From Litorimonas cladophorae (GTDB taxonomy: Bacteria; Pseudomonadota; Alphaproteobacteria; Caulobacterales; Maricaulaceae): DNA of 64,000 bases. Shown here in pieces: positions 1 to 7,690 of this stretch. The notes under the pieces were generated by a model. The model ran no database searches, was not told the DNA's origin, and saw only the letters and a program-made list of their open reading frames with translations. Numbering within the stretch: position 1 is the stretch's first letter; each line of letters opens with the position of its first letter. Where the stretch lies: NCBI RefSeq assembly GCF_014652455.1, contig NZ_BMYV01000001.1, forward strand, positions 248,001 through 312,000. Reading direction: 5' to 3'. Both the position numbers and the translations under genes were made by a program.

Positions 1-2175
1 GTTGGGAAGATGGTGCGTCTGCCGCTCGCAGATCGCCTTATCCCGATCATCACGGATGAATATCCTGATATGGATTTCGGGTCTGGCGCGGTGAAGATTA
101 CGGGCGCGCATGACTTCAATGATTATGAAGTCGCCAAACGCAATGACATTCCGATGTACTCCTTGATGGGGACACGCGGCGAGATGATAGAATCTGAGAT
201 TATGCCCGCAAAATATGTCGGCATGGACCGCTTTGCCGCGCGCAAAGCCGTGGTCGCCGATATTGACGCCGAAGGCCTGCTCATCCGCGTCGAAGATAAG
301 AAAATCATGCAGCCTTATGGCGACCGCTCGGGCGTGGTCATTGAGCCTATGTTGACGGATCAATGGTTTGTCGATGCAGAGAAAATGGCGGAAGATGCCA
401 TGGCCAAGGTCAATGACGGCTCGACCAAATTCGTGCCTGAAAACTGGAAGAAGACCTATGATCACTGGATGGAGAACATCCAGCCCTGGTGTGTCTCTCG
501 CCAGCTGTGGTGGGGACATCAGATTCCAGCATGGTATGGTCCAGCGGTTGACCCAGAAACTAAGGAAATTGACTGGGAGAATCCAAGGGCAAAGTATTTT
601 GTAGCGGATAATGAAGCTAACATGCTGGGTGAAGCTGCCCTCTATTATTCAGCAGCTGAAAACGACCTTACATTTGATGTCGTTGAAGATGATTGTGACT
701 TTAGTTTAGTGGCGCAAGAGCGACGCTTTGATAATATGGTTCCGTTACAACGCGACGCCGACGTCCTAGACACATGGTTTTCTTCGGGCCTTTGGCCGTT
801 CTCCACGCTCGGTTGGCCCGATAGCACCGAAGAGCTGGCGCGCTTCTACCCGACCTCTGTTCTAGTTACCGCCTTTGACATTATCTTCTTCTGGGTGGCG
901 CGGATGATGATGCAGGGTTTGCATTTCATGAAAGACGAAAACGGCGAGGGCGTTGTGCCGTTCGACGACGTCTATATTCATGCGCTGGTCCTGGATGAAG
1001 CGGGCAAGAAAATGTCCAAATCCATCGGCAATACGCTCGACCCGCTCGACCTGATTGACGGCGTTTCTGCAGATACACTCGTTGAGAAACGCACACGCGG
1101 ATTGAAGAATCCAGACAAAGCCCCGCAAATCGCCAAGGCGACACGCAAAGCTTATCCCGATGGGTTCGAACCTTACGGTGCCGACGCGCTGCGCTTTACC
1201 CTCGCGAGCCAAGCGGGGCAGGGACGCAATATCCGCCTTTCTGTTGACCGTATCGCGGGCTATCGTAATTTCGGGACAAAGCTCTGGTCTGCGGCCAGCT
1301 TTGGTCAAATGAATGGTTGCACCCCCGTCGCAGGGTTCGATCCGTCCTCGGCAACATTACCTGTCAATAAATGGATCATTTCCGAAACGGCCAAAACTGC
1401 GATGGAAATTTCGCGCTGTATCGACACTTATCGGTTCAACGATGCGGCAGACGCGGCCTATAAATTCACATGGGACACATTCTGTGCGTGGTATTTGGAA
1501 CTGTCCAAGCCGCTGCTCTCTGGCGAAGACGGAACCGACAAAGACGAGACACGCGCGACATTCGCTTGGGTGCTCGATCAAATCCTGAAACTGCTTCACC
1601 CGTTCATGCCGTTCATCACCGAAGACCTCTGGGCGAAAATTGGAAAAGGACGCGACACGCATCTTATCACAGCCCAATGGCCAACTTACGGCGAAGAGCT
1701 GATCGACGTAGACGCCGTTGCGGAATTGGAGTGGTTACAAACGCTGATCACCAACATTCGTTCGGTGCGCGCGGATATGAATATCCCACCGTCAAAGAAA
1801 GCGCCTCTGCTGCTTTGCGGCGATACGCTTGACCCACGTCTCGAAACTTATGCGCCGCAGCTCTCGCCAATGGCGCGTGTGGAGCATGTTGAGCTGGCGG
1901 CGGCAGTGCCAGAAAATGCGCTGCAAACCGTTGTCGACGGCGTGCAATATGCCATCCCTCTGGCAGGCCTTATCGACATGGATGCCGAGCGCAAACGTCT
2001 CGCGAAGGAAATCGAAAAAGCCCAGTCTGAGATTGAGAAGATCGACCGTAAATTGGGCAATGAAGCCTTTGTCGCCAAAGCCCCCGAAAAGGTCGTCACC
2101 TTGCAAAAGGAACGCCGCGCGGGCTATGCCGCAGAGGTCGAGACCCTACAGGCGGCGCTTGACGGCTTAGGATAA
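1..2175 (+). CDS. valS: Valyl-tRNA synthetase, 5'-truncated by the window edge
   Basis: C-terminal three quarters of a class I aminoacyl-tRNA synthetase that charges tRNA-Val in the cytoplasm. The reading frame is open from base 1, so the true start lies upstream. Visible are the GSGAVKITGAHDFNDYE region of the editing/catalytic core, VSRQLWWGHQIPAWYG, DVLDTWFSSGLWPFSTLGWP, and the KMSKS ATP-binding signature at bases 1009-1023. An anticodon-binding helical domain follows, then a C-terminal charged coiled coil (LAKEIEKAQSEIEKIDRKL) typical of ValRS. The segment between IPAWYG (ending 540) and RDADVLDTW (from 751) is about 70 codons, roughly twice what I remember for this linker, and is more AT-rich than its surroundings. 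Identity is certain. Confidence 0.97.
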   Translation, partial: VGKMVRLPLADRLIPIITDEYPDMDFGSGAVKITGAHDFNDYEVAKRNDIPMYSLMGTRGEMIESEIMPAKYVGMDRFAARKAVVADIDAEGLLIRVEDKKIMQPYGDRSGVVIEPMLTDQWFVDAEKMAEDAMAKVNDGSTKFVPENWKKTYDHWMENIQPWCVSRQLWWGHQIPAWYGPAVDPETKEIDWENPRAKYFVADNEANMLGEAALYYSAAENDLTFDVVEDDCDFSLVAQERRFDNMVPLQRDADVLDTWFSSGLWPFSTLGWPDSTEELARFYPTSVLVTAFDIIFFWVARMMMQGLHFMKDENGEGVVPFDDVYIHALVLDEAGKKMSKSIGNTLDPLDLIDGVSADTLVEKRTRGLKNPDKAPQIAKATRKAYPDGFEPYGADALRFTLASQAGQGRNIRLSVDRIAGYRNFGTKLWSAASFGQMNGCTPVAGFDPSSATLPVNKWIISETAKTAMEISRCIDTYRFNDAADAAYKFTWDTFCAWYLELSKPLLSGEDGTDKDETRATFAWVLDQILKLLHPFMPFITEDLWAKIGKGRDTHLITAQWPTYGEELIDVDAVAELEWLQTLITNIRSVRADMNIPPSKKAPLLLCGDTLDPRLETYAPQLSPMARVEHVELAAAVPENALQTVVDGVQYAIPLAGLIDMDAERKRLAKEIEKAQSEIEKIDRKLGNEAFVAKAPEKVVTLQKERRAGYAAEVETLQAALDGLG

Positions 2176-2197
2176 ATCCATCGCAGGGGCGCAAACC

Positions 2198-3139
2198 ATG
2201 CATCAATTCAACGAGCATCATGCCGAGTTCAAAGGCTTTTCGGCCTTTTACAATGCCGAGATTTTACCCGGTCTGGAGCGTGATGAATCTGCGCGGCTAG
2301 AGGTCATGGAAAAGATCAAAAAGCTGGCCCCCTTAGTTGTGGTGGCGACGCTTATCGGCCTTGCGATTGCCGTATATTTTCGTGCGCCATTCATGGTCTA
2401 TGCGCTCATAACGGGGGTTGGCGTGATGGCGGGCTATGGCGGCGCGCATTATCTGATGACGGATATTAAATCGGGTACGAAGGATAATATCGTCGGCGGC
2501 GTCTGCCGCTTCTTGGGATGGACGTTCGCAGAAAAAATCGAACAACCAGCGAATTTTGAAACCTTCGAATTAATCGGCTTGATCACGAAAAACCATACGC
2601 GATCCAGTTTTGAAGATATGATGGCAGGCGAAGCCCATGGCGCAGATTTTCAATTTTATGAAGCGCATCTAGAACGACGTGAAGGGTCTGGAAAAAACAG
2701 AAAATGGGTGACGAAGTTCCGAGGTCAGCTTCTGGCTCTGAAATTTGACCAAGACTTCCTTGGCAAGACAGTCGTTCTTCGGGATGGCGGTTGGCTGCAA
2801 AGTAAGCAGAAAGGCGACATGAAGCGCGTCGGTCTTGTTGATCCTGTTTTTGAAAAGATTTTCGAAGCCTATGGTACAGACCAAGTCGAAGCGCGCTACC
2901 TTCTCACGCCAACATTCATGCAACGCTTGGTCGACTTAGAAACCTCCGTTAATGGATCGAAAATACGGTTTGGCTTTATCGGCGGGCAGCTTTTGATCGC
3001 GGTTGAAACGGCGAACCGATATGAGCCGGGCTCCATGTTCAAGCCCCTAGTTGAGACAGGCCGTACGCAGAAAATTCTTGATGAAATTGGCGCAATTTAC
3101 GACGTGATCGACGGCGTAATGAAACCTGCGTCACGTTAG
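2198..3139 (+). CDS. DUF3137 family membrane protein
   Basis: 313-residue protein resembling the DUF3137 family, whose function is unknown. It has a cytoplasmic N-terminal helix region rich in charged residues, two closely spaced hydrophobic segments (about residues 44-60 and 64-83), then a soluble domain of about 220 residues containing FxGxxLxLxFDQxFxGKTVVL-like strands and an FGFIGGQLLIAVE segment near the C-terminus. The gene starts 22 bases after valS and is probably cotranscribed or read from a short promoter. No catalytic motif is visible. The family assignment rests on overall layout and recalled motifs, without a profile search. Confidence 0.72.
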   Translation: MHQFNEHHAEFKGFSAFYNAEILPGLERDESARLEVMEKIKKLAPLVVVATLIGLAIAVYFRAPFMVYALITGVGVMAGYGGAHYLMTDIKSGTKDNIVGGVCRFLGWTFAEKIEQPANFETFELIGLITKNHTRSSFEDMMAGEAHGADFQFYEAHLERREGSGKNRKWVTKFRGQLLALKFDQDFLGKTVVLRDGGWLQSKQKGDMKRVGLVDPVFEKIFEAYGTDQVEARYLLTPTFMQRLVDLETSVNGSKIRFGFIGGQLLIAVETANRYEPGSMFKPLVETGRTQKILDEIGAIYDVIDGVMKPASR

Positions 3140-3159
3140 TTCAAAAATACGGCCGTGTT

Positions 3160-3573
3160 CTAAGTCACAATCGTCGCGCCCGGCGCGTCCAAACCTTCGT
3201 ATTGCCAATAAGCCCGAACAATAGAGATGAGGGTTTTTTCTTCGATGTGGAATTCCGCATCTGACACGCTGATTTTCGCGAGCACATCAACGACGGCTTG
3301 CTTGTTGGGCCACTCGGCGAGGCTAAGGATAAGGTGAGTGAGTGCAACGTCCTTGGCTTGGGTGGACCAAGTCTTGTTCAATTCTAATTTATATCCTTCA
3401 AACCACGCTCGAATTTGATCCGCCGAAAGGACCGCCCCAGATTGGTCGGCCAACCCTAATTCTTGAACGCCGCTTACAAAGGCGATGAGTTCTGATTTAT
3501 GGATATGCCCGTCGGCCAAGATCACTTGGGAGAGCAGACGCATCATATTGTCGGTGTCGGCTGAAATAATCAT
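3160..3573 (-). CDS. TerB-like helical protein
   Basis: 137-residue all-helical protein similar to the tellurite-resistance TerB family. The N-terminal half carries the typical pattern MMRLLSQVILADGHIHKSEL, in which D and H residues follow a first helix (often written as VAxADGxIxxxE). The second half repeats a related helix-loop pattern (SVSDAEFHIEEKTLIS). TerB-like proteins are usually cytoplasmic and may bind metal or scaffold membrane complexes; their role outside tellurite operons is unclear. The gene converges on the DUF3137 gene with 20 bases between stops. No other ter genes are present, so tellurite resistance is not implied. Confidence 0.6.
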   Translation of the reverse strand: MIISADTDNMMRLLSQVILADGHIHKSELIAFVSGVQELGLADQSGAVLSADQIRAWFEGYKLELNKTWSTQAKDVALTHLILSLAEWPNKQAVVDVLAKISVSDAEFHIEEKTLISIVRAYWQYEGLDAPGATIVT

Positions 3574-3658
3574 GAACTTAAAATAGCAGAATGGTGGGAT
3601 ATAGGCAGTAGAAAATCTGTATTTGGAAAATAAAATCTATTCACCTCGCTCAATTCCG

Positions 3659-4588
3659 TTATCCGGATAATTCAAATCCCTCTGGTATGGGATAGGCGGG
3701 GTGTTCAACGGGTCTTTCACTGTAAACAGACGGGATAGGGGGTTCGGGGCAAGCCAAAATCTCTCTGAACAGCTCTAATGCCTCTTCATGCGTTACAACG
3801 GGATAATCGATTTCCCAGTTTTTCGGCCGATCGGCGGGATTGGCACGCGCAAGCACCGCGCCCATCAGCGCCAACCTTAAATCAGCCCAATGTTTTGACT
3901 GTGCCCCGCCACGGATAATGGCGTCATAAGGACGATACTCGACATAAATTGTTCGTCGGGCACCGGGTGAATGTTTTGGCTGTGAGCCATGTAGGATCAT
4001 CATATCCTGTACCAGAATATCTCCGGCTTGGGCCGATTGCTCGATCACGCCAGGTATATCCCACCCATGGGATTGCGTTAGTCCCGAAATGTCTTCCAAT
4101 CCGTGCTGCGTCCTTGGAACATAGCGCAGACATCCATCCCCCTCTGGCGCATCATCTAAATAGATTCCGACATTCAGGTAAGGGGCCGATCGATCATGGG
4201 GCGCACCTTGATGCCAAGCGATCAGGGAATGCGGATGTTGATATTTGAACAGGATGTCGGCTTGCATCGGAACGGCCAGTGGTCCGCATATATCCCGTGC
4301 AACCGCAAGCAACGCGGGCGTCGCCAGTAGGTCAAGCAGTGCCTCTGGATCTGTATGAAAAACATTGTCGTAACGCAGTAGTCGCGCGGGGGCGTTTTCG
4401 ATTTCGACGACGCAGGCGCCTGCCATAGGCTCGCCTTGCTCAAAACATTTAATGGCCTCTGCCTCGCGAACGGCGGCGATATCTTGCCAGCGCTGCAACG
4501 TCGACTTTGGGATAGCGTCAGAAAGTAAGGCGTAGCCCTCCGTGGCAAATTGAGTTTGCAGTTCGGGTGTTACGAATGGGTCGGTCAT
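3659..4588 (-). CDS. Phytanoyl-CoA dioxygenase (PhyH)-family protein with HxG iron motif
   Basis: 309-residue double-stranded beta-helix protein of the PhyH group of Fe(II)/2-oxoglutarate oxygenases. Visible are the AWHQGAPHD segment (H126, Q127, G128), GIYLDDAPEGDGCLRYVPRTQH, and the distal LHGSQPKHSPGARRTIYVEYRP (H200 and 2-oxoglutarate-binding R211/R212). The usual family triad is HxD...H; here the Asp position is Gly (codon GGT). In 2-oxoglutarate-dependent halogenases such as SyrB2, WelO5 and BesD the same Asp is Ala or Gly, leaving room for halide. This could therefore be a halogenase-like enzyme, a variant hydroxylase or an inactive homologue. A GTG three bases upstream is an alternative start; ATG at 4588 is chosen. 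It is a single gene with no pathway neighbours. Confidence 0.8.
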   Translation of the reverse strand: MTDPFVTPELQTQFATEGYALLSDAIPKSTLQRWQDIAAVREAEAIKCFEQGEPMAGACVVEIENAPARLLRYDNVFHTDPEALLDLLATPALLAVARDICGPLAVPMQADILFKYQHPHSLIAWHQGAPHDRSAPYLNVGIYLDDAPEGDGCLRYVPRTQHGLEDISGLTQSHGWDIPGVIEQSAQAGDILVQDMMILHGSQPKHSPGARRTIYVEYRPYDAIIRGGAQSKHWADLRLALMGAVLARANPADRPKNWEIDYPVVTHEEALELFREILACPEPPIPSVYSERPVEHPAYPIPEGFELSG

Positions 4589-4790
4589 CACGTTTTTACA
4601 ATCCGCAAAGTCAATATTGGTGTCGTTTCACAATCGATCATACGCATCCTTTTAGGTAAAACCCAGACTGTATAAAGCCGTTTTGGCGAAAGCGTCCTTG
4701 ATTTGGGGCGAACTCGGGTAAACAAGATTTAAATAATTCCTGTAGTCTAGAAGGTATTACGAAGATTTTCGAAGAGAATGATCCCCGCTT

Positions 4791-4818
4791 AAAAAACCCG
4801 TGGTAACTTATACGGGTT
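4791..4818 (-). terminator. Rho-independent terminator for leftward transcripts
   Basis: Inverted repeat AACCCGT (4795-4801) and ACGGGTT (4812-4818) with a 10-base loop. Read leftward the hairpin is followed by four more T residues, giving six T in all; read rightward only CTTTC follows. It therefore best terminates transcripts coming from the DUF2145/xth side or from an RNA in 4819-5162. Confidence 0.6.
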
Positions 4819-5162
4819 CTTTCGGACATGGGACAGGCGGGGCCTCGCTTGCTGGTTTGGGGGACGGTGGGGTTGAGCGTCTGTGTGTGAGAGCGTAGAG
4901 TGAGCCGGACCTTTAGGAGTGAGAGCCGACCCGTCAGTCCAAGTGTCTGAACTCGGGGGTTTATGACTGGCCGCTTCTTCAAAAACCATTGCCGCGTGGC
5001 GAGTTGGCATGACAACCCAACTCTTGATTTTCGCGTAAAACAACATTTCTATTCTGGTATTCCATCGTGAATATCGACCACGCGGACAGTCCCATTCTTT
5101 CGGGAATCGCATTTTGGCAGACGCCCCCAAGTGACGGGAGAGCGGCTGTGAGCGATGTCGCT
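4819..5162 (-). ncRNA. Possible structured non-coding RNA of unknown family
   Basis: This stretch lies between the DUF2145 stop and a leftward terminator. It contains nested inverted repeats: a 7-bp hairpin GAGTTGG/CCAACTC (5001-5007 and 5017-5023, 9-base loop) sits inside an 8-bp pair CCGCGTGG/CCACGCGG (4992-4999 and 5078-5085). The sequence read leftward is strongly pyrimidine-biased in its distal part. A leftward -10-like TGATAAT overlaps the end of the DUF2145 gene near 5168-5174. Long overlapping ORFs exist here but show no recognisable protein features. I checked by eye for tmRNA (ANDN tag, T-loop), RNase P RNA and SRP RNA signatures and found none. It may also be just a structured 3' UTR. 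Confidence 0.3.
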
Positions 5163-5165
5163 TGG

Positions 5166-5966
5166 CTAATTATCAAACATTAAAATATAACTGGCGTCTA
5201 AATGGCCTGAAATGTCGATGAGTTGCGTGAGCGTTCCAAAGGTCGTTGTCAGAACGCGCTCGTCGTGATCATCGAGGATGAGGCGCTCATCAATCATCGG
5301 GCCAAAGTGACGACGCAAGGGCGAAACTTTAAGCTCCGTCGGCGTGATCGTTGCCGCGAGCTTGTTGCGCAACATTTTGCGATCCGTCGTGTCCCAAATC
5401 ACTGCCGCAATTGCGAAGAGCATCAGCTCGTTGCAATTTTGCCAGCGCAAATCGAAGGGGTTGGAAATCAGCGAGTAATCAGCTTGGTGAACGGCCGCAT
5501 ATTTCGGACTTTCGAGCATGTCGAAAAGCTGGTCTTGCATCTGCGCATCAGGGATTAAAATGCCCGCATCGGGTTCTTGTAAAAGGCGCAGAAAATCGGT
5601 TGGGGTGTCGGTGACGAGGGTAGAGCGCAGGCGATTTTCTTCGCCATGATAAAGATTGTAAACATCATATCCGCCTGTCGCATTCCGCCGAAAAAAGGCG
5701 CTATGGGTGAACATCACACCGTCTGGCAGTTTGTCTCGGGTCTGTCCCGCGCGCGAAACAATGGCCAGCTTCACATTTTTGGCGGTCAGTTCGTTCAGAA
5801 TTTGCTGACCGTAATCCTCTAAGGTTTCACGCGGATAAAGCGCGTCGCCAGAATCTGTGGAGGCCGTATATCCTGCGTAAACCGTTCGAATGTGCCACCC
5901 ATATCCGAAGACCGCGACGAGGAGGGCGACGATCAGTCCGACGATGATTTTGGCGCGCAAGCTCAT
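5166..5966 (-). CDS. DUF2145 family exported/membrane-anchored protein
   Basis: About 266 residues beginning MSLRAK, with an N-terminal hydrophobic segment (about residues 6-24) acting as signal or anchor, so the rest is probably periplasmic. Family-like motifs seen: a KLAIVSRAG strand, LPDGVMFTHSAF, YDVYNLYHG, GILIPDAQMQDQL, YSLISNPFDLRWQNCNELML. The NC(N/T)E element with its conserved Cys recalls DUF2145 proteins, whose biochemical role is unknown. The ATG at 5966 is 7 bases after the xth stop; a start at 6005 would overlap xth by 32 bases and add 13 residues before the hydrophobic stretch. It is the last gene of the leftward hsp70-J-xth group. Confidence 0.7.
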   Translation of the reverse strand: MSLRAKIIVGLIVALLVAVFGYGWHIRTVYAGYTASTDSGDALYPRETLEDYGQQILNELTAKNVKLAIVSRAGQTRDKLPDGVMFTHSAFFRRNATGGYDVYNLYHGEENRLRSTLVTDTPTDFLRLLQEPDAGILIPDAQMQDQLFDMLESPKYAAVHQADYSLISNPFDLRWQNCNELMLFAIAAVIWDTTDRKMLRNKLAATITPTELKVSPLRRHFGPMIDERLILDDHDERVLTTTFGTLTQLIDISGHLDASYILMFDN

Positions 5967-5973
5967 CCAGGGT

Positions 5974-6771
5974 CTAAAGGTCGAATTCGCCGACCACAGG
6001 TACATGGTCAGACGGCTTCACGCCTTCGCGGGTCATTTTGTGAATCGCAATGCCTTGCGCGCGGTCAATCGCTTGCGGGGAACAAAGCAAGTGATCAATG
6101 CGAATGCCGAGGTTGTTTTGCCATGCGCCGCCTTGGTAATCCCAGAACGTATATTGCCCGTCGCGGCCATCAAATTGGTCAAATAAGTCATAGAGCCCGA
6201 TATTTCGGATGGCGTGAAAGGCATCTAGGGTTTCTTGGCGGAACAACGCGTCTCCCCACCAACCGTGTGGGTCATGTGTGTCCACAGGACGCGGAATTAC
6301 ATTGTAGTCGCCCGCCAGTACAAGCGGCTCCTCGTGCTTAAGCAGCTCAATCGCATGGGTTCGCAAGCGGTCCATCCAGTCGAGTTTATAGGTGTATTTC
6401 GGACTCTCCATCGGGTTTTCGCCGACGGGGTTACCATTGGGAAGATAAATGGACGCGACGCGGACAGCGCCGCGATCGGTCGACACTAGGGCTTCAATGT
6501 AACGGGCTTGTTCATCCGTGTCGTCACCCGGCAGACCTCGACGGATGTCTTCCATAGGCGTCTTCGAGAGGAGGGCGACGCCGTTGTAACTTTTCTGTCC
6601 GTGGGTTTCGACATTATATCCGAGCGCTTCAATTTCTAAACGCGGGAAGTCCGCATCCACGGTTTTGATTTCTTGCAAACACGCGACGTCAGGTTGCTCA
6701 GCTTCCAGCCAAGCTAGGACAGCGTGCATGCGGGCTTTGATGGAGTTTACATTCCAAGTGGCGATTTTCAT
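5974..6771 (-). CDS. xth: Exodeoxyribonuclease III (AP endonuclease)
   Basis: 265-residue member of the exonuclease III/EEP nuclease superfamily. It cleaves 5' to abasic sites and removes damaged 3' ends during base excision repair. Motifs in order: MKIATWNVNSIKAR (metal-site Asn), CLQEIKT (metal Glu), SYNGVALLS, YLPNGNP, LAGDYNVIP (catalytic Asp/Asn), RIDHLLCS, and the C-terminal PSDHVPVVGEF (catalytic Asp-His). Length is normal for the family. It follows the J-protein gene by 19 bases and precedes the DUF2145 gene, so it is probably cotranscribed with the chaperone pair. Nothing in the sequence suggests loss of activity. Confidence 0.95.
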   Translation of the reverse strand: MKIATWNVNSIKARMHAVLAWLEAEQPDVACLQEIKTVDADFPRLEIEALGYNVETHGQKSYNGVALLSKTPMEDIRRGLPGDDTDEQARYIEALVSTDRGAVRVASIYLPNGNPVGENPMESPKYTYKLDWMDRLRTHAIELLKHEEPLVLAGDYNVIPRPVDTHDPHGWWGDALFRQETLDAFHAIRNIGLYDLFDQFDGRDGQYTFWDYQGGAWQNNLGIRIDHLLCSPQAIDRAQGIAIHKMTREGVKPSDHVPVVGEFDL

Positions 6772-6790
6772 TTGGCAGCTTTCGAAGACG

Positions 6791-7687
6791 TTAGGTCGTC
6801 AGGAGATCGGCAAGAAGGGCGAGGGCTATAAGACCACCCAAGGCTGGCCAAAACCAGCGTGCGAGGATTGAAGGCCCTTGAATGGGAGAGGCAGGCATAT
6901 CGTTGAGGGGCACCGTCCCCATGCGGGACATGTGCATTCGGCGGTTTAACCAGTCGATTTGTGCCGCTTTCTGATAGGTCAAACCACTCACTTGGTCCCA
7001 GCTCATCGTCTTGAAAAGAGAGGCCGCAATTGACGGCGATAGCTTTTGCGGCAGCTTTTCGGGCTGGTCAAAATGCGGTGTGTCAGGATCGTAATAGCCA
7101 TGAAATTTGAGAACCATATCCATCAGTGAATATTCGAAATCGACATAGTCGTCGATGTCGAGTTGACGGGCCTTACGAAATAGATGGTTCCAATTCTCGC
7201 GGTCATTATATCGCGTGTGGCTAAACAGATCGATGATGTCCTGTTGGAGTGGCGGCGTTTGAGGGTCGGATGAACGGCCAAAATCAGCCCCAAGGACATT
7301 TGGAAGAGCCGGCGCATCAAGTGCGGGCGTTCGACCAATGGCATAGCTTGTCGCGCTGGCCGTTTCAGCATCGGGGAGCATATCGCCATAAGTCAAACTA
7401 GGTGCCAGTGCGGCATCGGGGGTCGGCTCCTCGCTCGGACTGTTGCCGTCGATCTCTGAAACGGAAGATGGCGGGCTTTGCTTGGCTTCCCAAGCGGCCT
7501 TTTCTGCCTGCCGCGCCAAGATATTTAAGGCGACATCATGGGCATCCCGCAGTCGCATAAAACCTTCTGGGTCATCCTCCGGACGCGTTTTTTTGAGTTG
7601 GCGGGAGTAGGCAAGCTTCACCGCTTTGCGGTCCTTTGGCGGTTCGTCCAATCCGAGCGTGACAAAATATGGTTGGTGTCGTGCCAT
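6791..7687 (-). CDS. J-domain-like co-chaperone with C-terminal membrane anchor
   Basis: 298 residues. The N-terminus (about 5-60) has a degenerate J domain: YFVTLGLDEP, helix AVKLAYSRQLKK, then RPEDDPEGFMRLRDAHDVA where a canonical J domain has HPD. The RPEDDPxGF motif (from residue 35) is the form I associate with DjlB/DjlC-like partners of HscC-type Hsp70s. A Ser/Pro-rich linker (about 68-150), a mid domain, and one hydrophobic C-terminal segment (about 274-294) follow, suggesting a tail-anchored protein. It lies 3 bases downstream of the Hsp70 gene, which supports a dedicated chaperone pair. The His-to-Arg change at the HPD position should alter classical Hsp70 stimulation, although it is normal for this subgroup. 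Confidence 0.75.
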   Translation of the reverse strand: MARHQPYFVTLGLDEPPKDRKAVKLAYSRQLKKTRPEDDPEGFMRLRDAHDVALNILARQAEKAAWEAKQSPPSSVSEIDGNSPSEEPTPDAALAPSLTYGDMLPDAETASATSYAIGRTPALDAPALPNVLGADFGRSSDPQTPPLQQDIIDLFSHTRYNDRENWNHLFRKARQLDIDDYVDFEYSLMDMVLKFHGYYDPDTPHFDQPEKLPQKLSPSIAASLFKTMSWDQVSGLTYQKAAQIDWLNRRMHMSRMGTVPLNDMPASPIQGPSILARWFWPALGGLIALALLADLLTT

Positions 7688-7690
7688 GAA

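Noticed and set aside
862-1308. Long minus-strand ORF opposite valS
   Set aside because: Shadow of a highly codon-biased gene; many similar antisense ORFs occur opposite the real genes throughout the window, all lacking motifs.
4791-5165. tmRNA (permuted) or RNase P RNA in this gap
   Set aside because: I looked for the ANDN-type tag frame, the T-loop TTCRA and the RNase P GAGGAAAGTCC signature on both strands and did not find them.
4638-5176. Overlapping leftward ORFs of 60-125 codons between the PhyH-like and DUF2145 genes
   Set aside because: Two frames stay open because the sequence is compositionally skewed; translations show no hydrophobic core, family motif or ribosome binding site. 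The nested inverted repeats and terminator fit an RNA or UTR better.
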